Shown piece by piece: positions 10,901-17,075 of a stretch of 38,090 bases of DNA (its first letter is position 1; each line of letters opens with the position of its first letter). The notes under the pieces are model-generated. The model worked only from the letters and a program-made list of their open reading frames with translations, did not search any database and was not told the DNA's origin. Position numbers and translations under genes: made by a program. The stretch comes from a virus. The DNA lies in IMG/VR virus record IMGVR_UViG_3300022200_000142, positions 1 to 38,090 of that record; one strand, written 5' to 3'.

Positions 10901-12094
10901 GAGTTGTTAAAATTAGCCCAAGAATATGGTACTGTTTCTTTACGAGGTAAACAATCTGTTGTCGACATCGACAGTTTGAAATCTAAAGTTAAAGTTAGCA
11001 ATCAGTTGAGCGAAACAATAGCTAAAAATTTAGGTATAAAAAATGCACTAAGGTTTGAAAAGTCTAGAGATTTTTTATCAAATGTTTACGAGAAACCATT
11101 AGAAATCCTATTAGAAAACCCAGATCGTAGAATTGCACAATCTTCTTGGGCTGGGTATTATGTGGACTACATGTATAAAAACAACATTGAGTTTGATTTG
11201 CAAAACGAATTAGAAAATCCAAATCTTGACGCAGTACAATATGCTAATTCTAGGGTTTCAGAAACTCAAAACGAATCTGTTAAGGAGAAGATGGGTGATT
11301 TGTTTACTTCCAAAAATTCACTTATAAAGATTTTACGAAATGTGATATTTCCGTTTGCAAACTTTCAGCAAAACCTCCGCACAGACATGTACAACAACCT
11401 CAGCATTTTAAAATCTCCAGCATCTTCTGTTGAGGATAAAAGAAATGCACTTAGAAGTTTAAGTGCGGGTATAGCTGAAACAGCAACATTTAACGCGCTT
11501 GCAATCTACATGAGAGCTTTGACAGCGTTAACAATTGGTTCTTTGTTGGGGCTGTACGGAGACGAAGAAGAGGAAGAAGTTGAGATAGTTTTAGGTATCC
11601 CGATGACTAAAAAAGAAAGGAGGAACTTTTACACAAATATTGTATCAGACTACAGCTTGGTTCCGTTTTCTGACAAGTTAGCCTTACTTGGTGTGGAGAG
11701 AGCTAACAAATACATCAAAGAAAGTGTCAATGGTGAAACTTATGATAAATATAAAGATGCATTTGTATACTCGCCAGAAAGCTATTCTGAGTTTTTCTTA
11801 AATGGTGGTGGTAAGTTCGGAAGTGCTTTTGACTTAGTAAAGGACACTGAGTTGAAGCTAGACATGGCAACAGACGGCTCATTTACAAAGTCAACAGTTT
11901 TTGGTGATGCTGATTATCCTGTTTCCCCAACAAGGGACGATATAGACTTAATGATAGCTCTTCAAGCAATGTATTTATTTTTACCGCTACCAAGAGAGGT
12001 AAAATCAGCTTCAGATGAAATAAGAAAAGATATAGAGACTGAGGCTAAATTGATTAAAGAAGTAGAAAAGAAAAAATACAAAAACACACAATAG
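4931..12094 (+). CDS. Giant virion protein with zincin motif and membrane segment (gp16-like / large polyvalent protein)
   Basis: A 2387-residue protein, the largest here. The N-terminus has two Pro/Gln/Ser linkers (PSQQPSQPS..KSG near residues 50-58 and 180-190). Ala/Gly-rich, possibly membrane-inserting helices lie near residues 360-400 and 440-480, and coiled coils near 690-760. A zinc-peptidase signature H1182-E-M-A-H1186 is followed by Glu-rich 'SEKFARGFEKYL' (about 1214-1225), as in gluzincin-like domains. Long charged helices follow (1270-1650). The C-terminal part (about 1950-2170, KLTQPILQTIP.., IFPFANFQQN) resembles the LPD38-type region of phage large polyvalent proteins. A membrane segment lies at about 2187-2210 before an acidic stretch. 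It is probably packaged and ejected with the DNA, like T7 gp16, with the peptidase acting on cell wall or host protein. The motif is seen; substrate and ejection are inferred. Confidence 0.6.
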   Translation: MNEELKRLLEEAKAQGASDDDLGKLIDLYEADQQASDGGASVGFTEGSQEPSQQPSQPSKKSGDWVGSQEVGYENVDPKQFETKLSADQEEEFQRWLSEQNKRGNITDGDYKFYKENGYGYNYDFRAAYKQGLESSINEVDNMQHWGDIGKKPNHPTFSDESKYHKTSGYLGGSWQGEKYTPPSQQPSQPSEKSGTKPSVLVEQPIPVGVAAPQEPTVEPIDLASFKLPNLSTEDKTASQVRLEEKQKKLEPVGKFLAEEEKLFPEIATRVVDETNREEYIKEATRIVESDKEKMKDIEAQFKILSGEDITGKIELPAGVTPEQYIKDLQNQYVTLNRNILATTSAIYDAKSEKGTALGAFRNAAVNGYTNVLQGDVGFVFDALAMIDPAMAGAETREEALKNAREAAKNLAVKDTLDSQLKDEATTEEYLEKIKKGNILNEGLLGATESVFAMATPAMSGFFTMAYKGALDEVVDKDLSETEKRQYATTIGLMNLGLERFGISKAVKGAPGVTQQIAKALGNKVIKEAPENVTEEVLQRAIAEEVKTFGDKFKRAADPIKFLNAFLAEAETGGLQTASEIGIQQAYNWAKEDQIFDIPDNVAEKIIRGAAAEGIGGIAFRGIGATVELVGSGKRNAIANLSTKEFDDLAQKIQDPKALQALKDNLQAQVNLDPSKAPLAQKTLSVVDEISSAFKSVPADTPNRKKVVDVMLDKQRLEKEAENAPDKTIYDKRIKKLNDQIGELIEAPEPIEEAAEEVVEPTITQDKFQEALDFIEPIASERRELTVDEIGNVYEILGENASEVIDIAQKPDAVDLYNSLTDKKKEYAIQEQAAGKVPVQPEAKASEKVEEGEPKAEPEITTEEGKATQEKIESAAKFGGVKAKNIRGLYDINRKMWGLSRPKALAVSVVQDWMIGQMAKREGVSKDEMYSKIQFVKGGENLPQGVRFQKDGFSIPENAGEGLDKASKAMSELFNFKPTTKEDVLKAWEEKAKEVKKLWEKFMPKGDIEFFERAKRDGDYYVEIDGLSFPIKHTTAKIFANEAGMRNAVLDATARFGLRTSPLESARFDKEIPFTRWRNNLIESFESILNGQKELLSSRIEKGIDTELIARRITETELIIDAIKNNYFLPNEIKVKEVNTGKELLLQYNVEGKSARGAMMMQMDGQAIIYVLTDPNVSTPLHEMAHVFEHYLTDAERKLVTSWAGTKDWTTETSEKFARGFEKYLAEGKAPDSKLQKLFDRFKEWLIDIYNGIKGSDIDVELNDKMRALYDKMLKAEEEVKLPPKTKVQKAIDKTVEGKISPAKKVTISEKAGLKKQIKDFARGMREAAKDQRAVAKGATELLKELQNKGQITLRQAKALSKAAAKLNFGSAKSVEEFAKRVEKTIQDVNHSTKLDEAVSLRSKMKPLKNSLASDVARLKEFKKINPKLVDDIDAYLAKAKEINSALRAPKRTAKKVSLPTTMNYEMVDKYIKDTLKELEEVNKAIREEQYQYLEGMDLSVAEMDEIISLLEEGKDTKLSPERKKEIDERLNSLYTFYKDFLSEKLDDESLSPTEKKIVNYLKDATLENLPFTEKVKAIKVAENILQNNDFSAAQQVVNQIEAQQVVKEFTRDKKLRLKDVLGVKEGYLENIASLTQAFKYLLKGERTADKYAVRTGITEFDMGVVRAKRRMNKLVEDYNKMVSKMVGYGTTENIVKRRVFSYMSRNDGTNSTEIAEEFKRRKDILEEQLKYLKATEGKYAEELEKALKDIGVAEATVPSDLKLDPQNKQIVDFFVNNFEDIYGEHADVALSVFNKVLPQDVQYLPDIFQAVDQTGIDLQLNESAYFEDALDTKESSMLKDVTKSKGLPKNNSGEVSRILNLDFDSSMFRKLEDALLEIETAAAVDKMSRVYNTNNLSKTFDAPATAVMKSKVSNYVNSVRGRGVNAQTSKFEKTVNKTVDFVSNFVATKLLGKLTQPILQTIPVYVRSAIKMNAAGIRAMSMAYTGKSPELLKLAQEYGTVSLRGKQSVVDIDSLKSKVKVSNQLSETIAKNLGIKNALRFEKSRDFLSNVYEKPLEILLENPDRRIAQSSWAGYYVDYMYKNNIEFDLQNELENPNLDAVQYANSRVSETQNESVKEKMGDLFTSKNSLIKILRNVIFPFANFQQNLRTDMYNNLSILKSPASSVEDKRNALRSLSAGIAETATFNALAIYMRALTALTIGSLLGLYGDEEEEEVEIVLGIPMTKKERRNFYTNIVSDYSLVPFSDKLALLGVERANKYIKESVNGETYDKYKDAFVYSPESYSEFFLNGGGKFGSAFDLVKDTELKLDMATDGSFTKSTVFGDADYPVSPTRDDIDLMIALQAMYLFLPLPREVKSASDEIRKDIETEAKLIKEVEKKKYKNTQ

Positions 12095-12125
12095 CAAATA
12101 TCGACTTTTGTAAAAAGATAAGACA

Positions 12126-12575
12126 ATGGCTCAATTCACATTAACAGCAACAGATACCGTTCCGCGATCATCCTCTGTGACCGGCACTGTAACATCATAC
12201 GCTAACAGTAAAACAATTACCGGTTCGGGAACTTCATTCTTAACAGAAGTTATGGGTGGTAACTGGTTATACGATACAAGTGGTAATCAGATTAAACAAG
12301 TTGATTACGTTGTTTCAGACACTGAGTTGGTGCTAAAGTCTGCTTTTGCTACACCACTTTCGGGAGCTACAGTAAAGTTGACAAGAGGTGATATGAGACA
12401 AATATCAATTGCTGCTAGTGGTGGTGATATCACAATAGTTGATGGGCAAGACAATACTTCCACAATAAAAGATAACAGCTCATTGACTCCAGAAATGGAT
12501 ATAAAGAGAAAGGTTGATCCTATAATTGTACAAGCAACTTCTGCTGCTTCTGCATTCTGTTCAACTACTCCTTAA
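12126..12575 (+). CDS. Small beta-rich structural protein
   Basis: A 149-residue Thr/Ser-rich protein with alternating hydrophobic pattern and no signal peptide. Residues 18-85 (VTGTVTSYANSKTITGSGTSF..., 'LVLKSAF') look like the small beta-sandwich module found in phage capsid decoration and tail appendage proteins. The C-terminal half (DITIVDGQDNTSTIKDNSS) keeps the same beta pattern. It lies between the ejection proteins and the lysis cassette, where podoviruses often place head or tail accessory genes. I do not recognise a specific family; a decoration or small fibre protein is the best guess. Confidence 0.45.
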   Translation: MAQFTLTATDTVPRSSSVTGTVTSYANSKTITGSGTSFLTEVMGGNWLYDTSGNQIKQVDYVVSDTELVLKSAFATPLSGATVKLTRGDMRQISIAASGGDITIVDGQDNTSTIKDNSSLTPEMDIKRKVDPIIVQATSAASAFCSTTP

Positions 12576-12585
12576 GTTTATTGTG

Positions 12586-12825
12586 ATGAGTTTCTGGAAG
12601 ATATTTGAAAATAGGAACAGGTACAACGAGAAGAATATCGTAGGATTTCTTTCGTTTGCAGTTATGACCATTTTTGCCACAACAGATATTGTAACAGGCA
12701 TAATGGGCAAAGAATTAGTTATAAATGACATCATTTTTAACTCATTTGTGTACATCACACTTGGTGCATTTGGTATTGCTGAGATAGGTAAAATTTTTGG
12801 AAAGGATAAAAAAGAAGAGGAATGA
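12586..12825 (+). CDS. Holin, two membrane helices
   Basis: A 79-residue protein with two hydrophobic helices (about residues 17-36 and 48-66) separated by a short polar turn (MGKELVIND), and a Lys/Glu-rich tail (GKDKKEEE). This is the layout of small class II-type phage holins, which form holes in the inner membrane to trigger lysis. The open frame extends upstream to 12526 but would overlap the preceding gene, so ATG 12586 (or GTG 12583) is preferred. Its stop overlaps the endolysin start as ATGA, which supports translational coupling and the lysis role. Confidence 0.75.
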   Translation: MSFWKIFENRNRYNEKNIVGFLSFAVMTIFATTDIVTGIMGKELVINDIIFNSFVYITLGAFGIAEIGKIFGKDKKEEE

Positions 12826-13295
12826 ATCTTTCAGACAACTTGACACTTGAGGAGTTTATAAGATCTAACACCGCTAAAAGAAGGGGTATAGATAACTCAC
12901 CAACACCTGAGCATTTAGAGTCAGCTAAGAAATTAGCTAAAAACATATTCCAACCAATCCGAGAAAATTTTGGTAAGCCTATCTTTATCAGTTCTGGCTA
13001 CAGAAGTGCTGCTCTTAATAAAGCCATTGGTGGAAGTCCAACATCACAGCACAGCAAAGGTGAGGCTATAGACATCGATCAAGACGGACATGGTAGTCCA
13101 AACAACACGGAGATATTTTACTGGATCAAAGACAATTTAGAGTTTGACCAGCTAATATGGGAGTTTGGGGACGATAAAAAACCTGACTGGGTTCATGTAT
13201 CATTTAAACCAAATGGTGCTCAGAGAAAGGAGATATTGAGGGCTAGAAGGGATTCAAACGGCAAAACATACTACGAAAAGTGGAAGGAAATATGA
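12822..13295 (+). CDS. Endolysin, peptidase M15 family
   Basis: A 157-residue single-domain zinc peptidase of the M15 (D-Ala-D-Ala carboxypeptidase/endopeptidase) type. 'ISSGYRSAALNKAIGG..SQHSKGEAIDID' holds the ligands H77 and D84, and 'DWVHVSF' gives the third ligand H125. Length and order match phage M15 endolysins that cut peptidoglycan cross-links. It has no signal peptide, so export depends on the holin gene that overlaps it by four bases. The downstream gene overlaps its stop as ATGA. The family call is firm; exact bond specificity is not visible. Confidence 0.9.
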   Translation: MNLSDNLTLEEFIRSNTAKRRGIDNSPTPEHLESAKKLAKNIFQPIRENFGKPIFISSGYRSAALNKAIGGSPTSQHSKGEAIDIDQDGHGSPNNTEIFYWIKDNLEFDQLIWEFGDDKKPDWVHVSFKPNGAQRKEILRARRDSNGKTYYEKWKEI

Positions 13296-13558
13296 AGATG
13301 CCTGTTTCGTATAAAGATTTTGCAAAAGATCCGGTAAAGGCTTTGTTGTTTATCACACTGTCAGCGATCTGTTATTTGTATATAGACAACAAGATGAACT
13401 ATCAAGGTCAAGTTGAAGATTGTTATGATAGAACAAAAATATTGGAGGAGAAGGTGGAAAAGTTAACGTATAGAGTTAGCAAGTCTGATTCAGCGTTAAA
13501 TGTTGCGGTAACTAAGTTAAAGGTGTTATCTAAACTTAACAAAATTGAAGACATATGA
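13292..13558 (+). CDS. Candidate i-spanin-like membrane protein
   Basis: An 88-residue protein starting at ATG 13292, which overlaps the endolysin stop (ATGA); an in-frame GTG at 13280 would add four residues. One membrane segment lies near the N-terminus (ALLFITLSAICYLYI, about residues 16-30). A predicted coiled coil follows (ILEEKVEKLTYRVSKSDSALNVAVTKLKVL). This type II membrane topology with a periplasmic coiled coil matches Rz-type inner-membrane spanin subunits, and the next gene encodes a possible lipoprotein partner. Flavophage lysis cassettes often contain several such proteins, so which one is the active spanin is open. Confidence 0.5.
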   Translation: MKMPVSYKDFAKDPVKALLFITLSAICYLYIDNKMNYQGQVEDCYDRTKILEEKVEKLTYRVSKSDSALNVAVTKLKVLSKLNKIEDI

Positions 13559-13923
13559 GATCGCTCAATTTTTTCATAACATTTTCTTTAGTACATGTTA
13601 CCACTAGTTGTGGTGTATCTGAGGGTCAGGTTTTTAGAAAAGAAGAGTTTGTTGATTTACAAACAGATTCTTTTTCAAATATGTTGAAGTTTGTAGAAGA
13701 AATAGATTCATCACATTTAGTAGAAAACTTTACACATAACTTTACCACACTGAAGGAAGAAAATGAAAAACTTGAAACCGAACTCGTTGAAACCAAACAT
13801 GAACTTGAAGTTGTTGAGCAAAAACTTGAAGTGGCAGAAAAACTTATTGAGGTTTATGTTCCTGCTGACACTGTTTCTTCCGACTTTAAGTTACTCCCAA
13901 TATCCAAAACAAACAGTAATTAA
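13555..13923 (+). CDS. Possible lipoprotein with coiled coil (o-spanin candidate)
   Basis: A 122-residue protein. The N-terminus has a short hydrophobic stretch ending in T-T-S-C19, a loose lipobox acceptable in Bacteroidetes, then a helical region with strong heptads (LKEENEKLETELVETKHELEVVEQKLEVAEKL, about residues 64-98). It starts inside the previous stop (ATGA at 13555). The last 68 bases overlap the next gene in another frame. An outer-membrane lipoprotein with a periplasmic coiled coil would suit the partner of the preceding type II membrane protein. The weak lipobox leaves room for a simple secreted or membrane-anchored protein. Confidence 0.45.
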   Translation: MRSLNFFITFSLVHVTTSCGVSEGQVFRKEEFVDLQTDSFSNMLKFVEEIDSSHLVENFTHNFTTLKEENEKLETELVETKHELEVVEQKLEVAEKLIEVYVPADTVSSDFKLLPISKTNSN

Positions 13924-14203
13924 TGGAGATACGGTTGTCATCATGCTTAGATCTCAAGCAGATGAAATGAACCAGACATTCCTTAATCAAAACTCCCAAA
14001 TAGACTCATTACGTTCAAATATTGATACAATAGAGTCACTTTATGTTGTAGAAAAGATACAAACATTCAATGATAGCTTGTTGATAGTTAATTACAAGTC
14101 TCAAGAAAAACATTACGAAAGTGAGGATGGACAACTGACAGTAAATGTGATAATATCAGTGTTAATGCTGTTAGGTTTTATAGCGATTCAAATGATAGAT
14201 TAA
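13856..14203 (+). CDS. Signal-peptide protein with C-terminal membrane helix, lysis cassette
   Basis: A 115-residue protein if ATG 13856 is used. That start places a clean signal peptide at the N-terminus (MFLLTLFLPTLSYSQ, cleavage after S-Y-S); the frame is open from 13763, but that start buries the signal peptide. The pattern 'QYPKQTVINGDTVVIML..QADEMNQTF' is one I associate with Bacteroidetes phage lysis-region proteins. A helical middle and a C-terminal membrane segment (VNVIISVLMLLGFIAIQM) follow. The mature protein would be periplasmic and tail-anchored. It is embedded out of frame in the end of the previous gene, as Rz1 genes often are in Rz. Role uncertain: spanin component or lysis regulator. 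Confidence 0.55.
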   Translation: MFLLTLFLPTLSYSQYPKQTVINGDTVVIMLRSQADEMNQTFLNQNSQIDSLRSNIDTIESLYVVEKIQTFNDSLLIVNYKSQEKHYESEDGQLTVNVIISVLMLLGFIAIQMID

Positions 14204-14204
14204 A

Positions 14205-14672
14205 ATGAAAAAAGTAATTATACTTGGTTTACTTGCTTTGATGTCCTGTACCATGGAAAAAAGAATGGACAGAAAGATAAGGAGAGCAGAAAGAAAAATT
14301 GAAAATTTAACGATTAAATATCCACAGTTACTACAAAAAGATACACTATATGACACGTTTAATATCGTCACTCCTACAGTTAAGTATGACACGTCGTTTA
14401 TTGATAAAGCTGGAGATACAACGTATATCTATAAAGACAAGCTTAGAATCAAGTATGTTAGGACAGGTGATACTACGTACATTGAAGGGGAGTGCAAGGG
14501 TGACACGATTATACAAACAGTGGAAATCCCTATTGAAAGAATCGTAGTCCGTAAACAAACTTTTGAAGAAAGGTTTGGACGCTTCTTTAAGTTTAGTTGG
14601 ATCCTTGTTGTAATAGTTTTACTACTTTACTTAGCTGTCAGAGGTATCTTTAGACTTATGAAGCCTTTTTAA
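14205..14672 (+). CDS. Candidate unimolecular spanin (u-spanin)
   Basis: A 155-residue protein with an N-terminal lipoprotein signal (MKKVIILGLLALMSC, lipobox L-M-S-C15) and a C-terminal membrane segment (WILVVIVLLLYLAVRGIF, about residues 127-144). The middle is beta-rich (repeated 'DTTYI' and 'YDT' strands). A lipoylated N-terminus in the outer membrane and a C-terminal inner-membrane anchor define u-spanins, which bridge and fuse both membranes at lysis, as T1 gp11 does. It is the last plus-strand gene before the convergent junction. The topology is seen; the spanin activity is inferred from topology and the lysis neighbourhood. Confidence 0.65.
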   Translation: MKKVIILGLLALMSCTMEKRMDRKIRRAERKIENLTIKYPQLLQKDTLYDTFNIVTPTVKYDTSFIDKAGDTTYIYKDKLRIKYVRTGDTTYIEGECKGDTIIQTVEIPIERIVVRKQTFEERFGRFFKFSWILVVIVLLLYLAVRGIFRLMKPF

Positions 14673-14687
14673 CAGAGTACATAGTGA

Positions 14688-14897
14688 TTATCTTCTAGAC
14701 AAGTTATCATAAAATCCAAGCTTTCTCAATATTTTTTCAGACTGTTTGTACTTGGGATGGTTGTCTACCTTTATGCCATAACCAATATTGTTTGCAACAA
14801 ACTTGGTTTGCCATTCTGTTACTAGTTCAATTCTACGACGGCAACTTATCCACCAAATCTTCAGGTTTATTTTCTTCTGACACTTCGGACATTTCAT
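14688..14897 (-). CDS. Small protein overlapping the 189-aa gene; separate gene or frameshift extension
   Basis: A 69-residue frame starting at ATG 14897 with 'MKCPKCQKK', which looks like the start of a zinc ribbon, although only one further Cys follows. Its first 65 bases overlap the end of the upstream gene in another frame. The part after the overlap (ELVTEWQTKFVANNIGYGIKVDNHPKY..) looks like real protein and has no ATG, GTG or TTG of its own between 14835 and the conserved-looking part. Either the gene starts at 14897, or this is the C-terminus of the upstream protein reached by a +1 shift near 14836-14840. It is the last gene of the minus-strand block. Confidence 0.45.
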   Translation of the reverse strand: MKCPKCQKKINLKIWWISCRRRIELVTEWQTKFVANNIGYGIKVDNHPKYKQSEKILRKLGFYDNLSRR

Positions 14898-15402
14898 AAT
14901 TCTCTAAGATTATTTTTTTGATTTCTTGTCTACGTTCCTCAAAGTGATTTAACAAATCAACAGTGTGGTTCTTCATTTCCTCAGTTGGTTGGTTTGCAAA
15001 TTGTCTAGCCAACTGTTTAGTTATTAAAGATATATGGTACACAATATACTTGTCTGTGAATATTACACTCTCAGCATACTCTTTACATACATAATCTATA
15101 ACAGACACAAAGATAGCAAAAATATTTCTTCGTTCTTGATATGTTTCTCCCGGAGCCATATCTACAGCATGGGTCTGAAACTTGTCCAACAAACTATCGT
15201 AAAACACATTGTCCGCAATATTCATCTTGTCGAACTCGCTATAAAACTTGTTATAACTTCTTATCGCTGTGTTGATGACTTTTCTATCTCTGTGTTTAGC
15301 GTCATAAACGTGGGAGTAAAACATCTCTCTAACAGTCGATACAAGTGCAGAAATTGCTATTCTAGTTGCTGAACTCTCAGCGATTATTTCTTGGTTTTTC
15401 AT
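14833..15402 (-). CDS. Hypothetical helical protein, 189 aa
   Basis: Not recognised. A soluble, mostly alpha-helical protein of mixed charge with no signal peptide or membrane segment. Its acidic end (SEVSEENKPEDLVDKLPS) is typical of a natural C-terminus, yet the +1 frame continues with protein-like sequence for another 49 codons. It overlaps the nuclease gene upstream by 26 bases. Being the distal part of the nuclease/kinase block next to the late genes, it could act in DNA packaging or processing. A small-terminase role is conceivable from length and helicity but nothing specific supports it. Confidence 0.55.
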   Translation of the reverse strand: MKNQEIIAESSATRIAISALVSTVREMFYSHVYDAKHRDRKVINTAIRSYNKFYSEFDKMNIADNVFYDSLLDKFQTHAVDMAPGETYQERRNIFAIFVSVIDYVCKEYAESVIFTDKYIVYHISLITKQLARQFANQPTEEMKNHTVDLLNHFEERRQEIKKIILENYEMSEVSEENKPEDLVDKLPS

Positions 15403-15751
15403 TTATCAAAGTTATTATGAGTTCGTAGAAGTCTTCTTTTGTCATGCTGACAATTTCACCCACGCGAGGTTTTTTCCAGAACACTGTGTTGATCAAATCA
15501 TCATCCGGCATCTCTGAGAGAATTTGAAACAGATTAGGATTGTTTGTATAACGCTTGGCTTGAATGTGGAAACCATACTTCTGTGTACCAAAAATATCCA
15601 CCTTTTCGTCATCCAACTGTCTAGACGAATATCTGCTTGTAGAAATACCTTCGTCACCCAAAAGTTCACGAAGCTCTTTAGCTAAATCTCTTTCGTATTG
15701 ATGCCCAGCTCTGCGAGCATTAATCGTTTTGGAACCTGTCTTTTTCTTCAT
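15377..15751 (-). CDS. PD-(D/E)XK nuclease, Holliday-junction-resolvase-like
   Basis: A 124-residue protein with the small resolvase core: 'GHQYERDLAKEL' supplies the helix-1 Glu (E20), 'EKVDIFG' the metal-binding Asp (D52), and 'GFHIQAKRY' a Q64-x-K66 variant of the usual E-x-K strand. Size and motif spacing match archaeal Hjc-type and phage resolvase-like nucleases that cut branched DNA, which phages need before packaging. The Gln in place of Glu occurs in several PD-(D/E)XK families. It overlaps genes on both sides (26 and 32 bases). The fold is likely; junction specificity is inferred. Confidence 0.6.
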   Translation of the reverse strand: MKKKTGSKTINARRAGHQYERDLAKELRELLGDEGISTSRYSSRQLDDEKVDIFGTQKYGFHIQAKRYTNNPNLFQILSEMPDDDLINTVFWKKPRVGEIVSMTKEDFYELIITLINEKPRNNR

Positions 15752-15992
15752 AGATTTCTTTTGTTGTGTCTTGAATCCTGTGCGAATACAGTCTGTTTAA
15801 AATCTCATACCTTTCCTCAACGTCTGGGTGCTGAGATTTAAAAGATGCTTTTTGATCATGTAGATGTGAGAAACAAGCAAAAAGCAATCGTCTCTTTGCT
15901 TGCTCATAAGTTTCACTTACAACACAGCTATAGTAATACTTTGTTTCGGTTAGAACGCGAAAATAAAAATCAGTCTTTTTTGAATTTCTCAT
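15720..15992 (-). CDS. Hypothetical protein, 90 aa
   Basis: Not recognised. The N-terminal half is beta-rich and aromatic (TDFYFRVLTETKYYYSCVV) and is followed by helices with 'EQAKRRLLFACFSHLHDQ', like a small RNA- or protein-binding alpha/beta fold. The gene is embedded in a chain of overlapping genes, sharing 32 bases with the nuclease gene and 23 with the upstream gene. Confidence 0.55.
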   Translation of the reverse strand: MRNSKKTDFYFRVLTETKYYYSCVVSETYEQAKRRLLFACFSHLHDQKASFKSQHPDVEERYEILNRLYSHRIQDTTKEIYEEKDRFQND

Positions 15993-16299
15993 AAATAAAT
16001 CCTTCTCTTACTGCGTATACAAACATATCGTTTATTGTGTAAATATCCAAATCTTTTACCCACTGTTGGTCTAACATTTCAGACAATGAGCGGTTCAAGT
16101 CTTTTGGATACTTTAAAAGCTTGTGATGCAGACCTTTAACTTTCTTATCGTTTTTCACTCTCTTGCGGTAATTGTTTTCCCATCTCAGTTTTATTTTCAC
16201 TCCGGTTCTGCGACCAACTTTCTTGGTGGTTTTGATCTCCACCTTTTCCACTTCGGTCTTTTTGTTTTTGAACCCCGAAAAGTATTCGTTCGAACTCAT
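15970..16299 (-). CDS. Basic hypothetical protein, 109 aa
   Basis: Not recognised. It is strongly basic in its first two thirds (KNKKTEVEKVEIKTTKKVGRR.., RWENNYRKRVKNDKKVKG), which suggests nucleic-acid binding, with a helical C-terminus (DLNRSLSEMLDQQW..). ATG 16299 is preferred over the adjacent GTG 16302. It starts 12 bases after the RecB/Cas4-like nuclease gene ends. Confidence 0.55.
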   Translation of the reverse strand: MSSNEYFSGFKNKKTEVEKVEIKTTKKVGRRTGVKIKLRWENNYRKRVKNDKKVKGLHHKLLKYPKDLNRSLSEMLDQQWVKDLDIYTINDMFVYAVREGFIYEKFKKD

Positions 16300-16310
16300 C
16301 ACACCAACTA

Positions 16311-17075
16311 TTAAGTATTGCCATTATAATCTCTGTGTTCACAGTTTTTAGCGGAACAAAGCCTTACACAGAAAAAGCTACTGGGTGTCTTCTTGACAAA
16401 CTCTGCGTTCTCCAATGCTTTTTTTATCTGAGGTATTGTAAGTTGTACCCATTCAACAGCATCGTCTATGTAAAACTGATTCCTGTTTACTGTTTCTATT
16501 TTTAATTTGTTTTTGTATTGTGGAATCTTGAAACCTTTAGTTACAATACCGTCCACTTGCTCTTTGGCGTAAAGATACAAATTCTGCTGTCTTGCGTACT
16601 TCTCTTCGTCCCATGAGCTTTTCCAATCATAATGCCACTCTCCTGCATCTAAATCGATATAACCTTGAAACATATATCCCGCAATATCCCACTCAATTAA
16701 ACGCTCAACAGCAGTAACATCCTCAAATATTTGAAAGTAATTTAACGAGTCTAATAGTTTATCGTATGTAGATTGAGCATATCTGTCTGTGTACGGATTT
16801 ACTTCAAACCTCCTATTAAGTTTGATATCAAGGGTGGCTATAATTGTTTTCATATCAAGCCTTCCACCATTTAACCAGAAGTTATAGAAGTCTTCCATTA
16901 TCTTATGGTAGGCTGATCCTGTGTACGCATAAAAGTTACCTGATCTATGACCAAGTATATAAGTCTCATACCAACTATATGGGCAAGAAACAAATGATGA
17001 AATTCTAGAGTAAGACCAAGTCATATCTTCCCATTGTTCTTCCAAGAACTGGTCGCATAAATTTTTATCTATCAT
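16311..17075 (-). CDS. RecB/Cas4-like PD-(D/E)XK exonuclease with probable Fe-S cluster
   Basis: A 254-residue nuclease. 'SYSRISSFVSCPYSWYETYI' near residue 21 is the characteristic RecB/Cas4 entry motif with a Cys (C31). 'GYIDLDAGEWHYDWKSS' supplies D141 and the D150-x-K152 catalytic pair. The C-terminal 'FFCVRLCSAKNCEHRDY' gives C236, C240 and C245. One N-terminal plus three C-terminal cysteines is the layout of the 4Fe-4S nucleases (Cas4, AddB). In phages such enzymes resect DNA ends for recombination-dependent replication or destroy host DNA. Its start overlaps the stop of the dNMP kinase gene (ATGA). Alone here, without Cas1 or a CRISPR array. Confidence 0.8.
   Translation of the reverse strand: MIDKNLCDQFLEEQWEDMTWSYSRISSFVSCPYSWYETYILGHRSGNFYAYTGSAYHKIMEDFYNFWLNGGRLDMKTIIATLDIKLNRRFEVNPYTDRYAQSTYDKLLDSLNYFQIFEDVTAVERLIEWDIAGYMFQGYIDLDAGEWHYDWKSSWDEEKYARQQNLYLYAKEQVDGIVTKGFKIPQYKNKLKIETVNRNQFYIDDAVEWVQLTIPQIKKALENAEFVKKTPSSFFCVRLCSAKNCEHRDYNGNT

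Noticed and set aside
13763-13855. Longer start for the signal-peptide protein
   Set aside because: It would put 31 basic residues before a clean signal peptide and lies wholly inside the previous gene.
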